Shown here: positions 31,281-31,472 of the stretch, piece after piece
How the letters are laid out: each line of letters opens with the position of its first letter
Numbering within the stretch: position 1 is the stretch's first letter
Assembly: GCA_027596195.1 (NCBI GenBank)
Contig: JADGJG010000204.1
Location: forward strand, 1 to 31,472
Length of the DNA: 31,472 nt
Direction: 5' to 3'
From: Podochytrium sp. JEL0797
Taxonomy: Eukaryota > Chytridiomycota > Chytridiomycetes > Chytridiales > Chytriomycetaceae
The notes under the pieces: model-generated
What the model saw: only the letters and a program-made list of their open reading frames with translations
Database searches by the model: none
Told to the model about the DNA's origin: nothing
Made by a program: the position numbers and the translations under genes

Positions 31281-31472
31281 AACCCAAGGGAAGGTCTCAC
31301 TGTGTATCGCTGCATCAGGGGAACCAACCGCTTGGAATCATATCACCAGAAGCTCGAGATGCTGTTTGACAGTTGGTGTGCTTCCCCTGAGCTGGCGGCA
31401 TGCGGTTTGACAATCATTCGACACTGGACCAACATTGCCGCCAGCGAACGGAATCGGCCTGGCTTCCCATCC
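31281..31472 (+). CDS. Partial transposon-derived coding sequence (runs off the window)
   Basis: A plus-strand frame is open from about 31179 to the window end with no stop; the protein-like part begins near 31281. It reads NPREGLTVYRCIRGTNRLES, then YHQKLEMLFDSWCASPELA and TIIRHWTNIAASERNR. The RGTNxxExxHQKL pattern, followed by a region with LA and a W-N pair, resembles C-terminal parts of proteins encoded by fungal DNA transposons. I recall this pattern rather than having matched it to a database. No terminal inverted repeat or target-site duplication is visible, because the element would continue to the right. It has no ATG here, so either an intron or a degraded 5' part lies upstream. 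Alternatively it is an ordinary host gene of unknown function. Confidence 0.4.

Overview
The window is nuclear DNA of a fungus, most likely a zoosporic one (Chytridiomycota). This rests on many short spliceosomal introns (37-263 nt, mostly 45-75 nt) with GT-AG ends, the standard code, tight gene packing on both strands, and fungal-type versions of XRN1, ATE1, ERCC1/Rad10, a UPF0658 Golgi membrane protein and a DHA2 drug transporter. The phylum is an inference. It leans on the large sensor-like membrane protein, an architecture I associate with zoosporic lineages. Exons were joined by hand from reading frames and splice sites, and every total given for an intact gene is an exact multiple of three.

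Layout. 43-243 (+) is the last exon of a GH47 alpha-1,2-mannosidase. 482-3069 (-) is a three-exon FAD-binding protein with a C-terminal membrane anchor. 3082-4198 (+) is ERCC1/Rad10 in six exons, whose start lies 12 bp from the FAD gene's start. 4526-7999 (-) is a ten-exon, 982-residue predicted receptor: signal peptide, bacterial-type betaine/choline-binding fold, cysteine-rich stalk, multi-pass membrane module and Ser/Thr-rich tail. 8309-10131 (+) is ATE1 arginyltransferase (six exons). 10221-16021 (+) is XRN1 (14 exons, 1668 residues). 16065-17153 (-) is an unrecognised 340-residue protein.

17263-20190 (-) holds an unrecognised coiled-coil-ending protein whose frame is interrupted about eight times or more by single-base steps, almost all at homopolymer runs. 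20467-22765 (+) is a Ser/Gln-rich, low-complexity, possibly regulatory protein with one similar uncertain junction. 22859-23294 (-) shows the 3' exons of a further small gene. 23689-25383 (+) is a UPF0658 Golgi protein, 25595-26968 (+) a Kv-beta-type aldo-keto reductase, 27505-28848 (+) a PH-domain protein with three LKxLxxVY repeats, and 29164-31045 (-) a DHA2-type MFS transporter. The right edge (from about 31281, +) carries a partial frame that looks like transposon-derived coding sequence.

The genes are mostly unrelated housekeeping functions: glycan trimming, nucleotide-excision repair, N-degron arginylation, mRNA decay, Golgi and lipid-linked membrane functions, and drug efflux. No operon-like or cluster logic is visible. 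The item most worth following is the periplasmic-binding-protein/multi-TM receptor at 4526-7999. The second is the frame-broken stretch at 17-20 kb, which is either an assembly problem or a young pseudogene.
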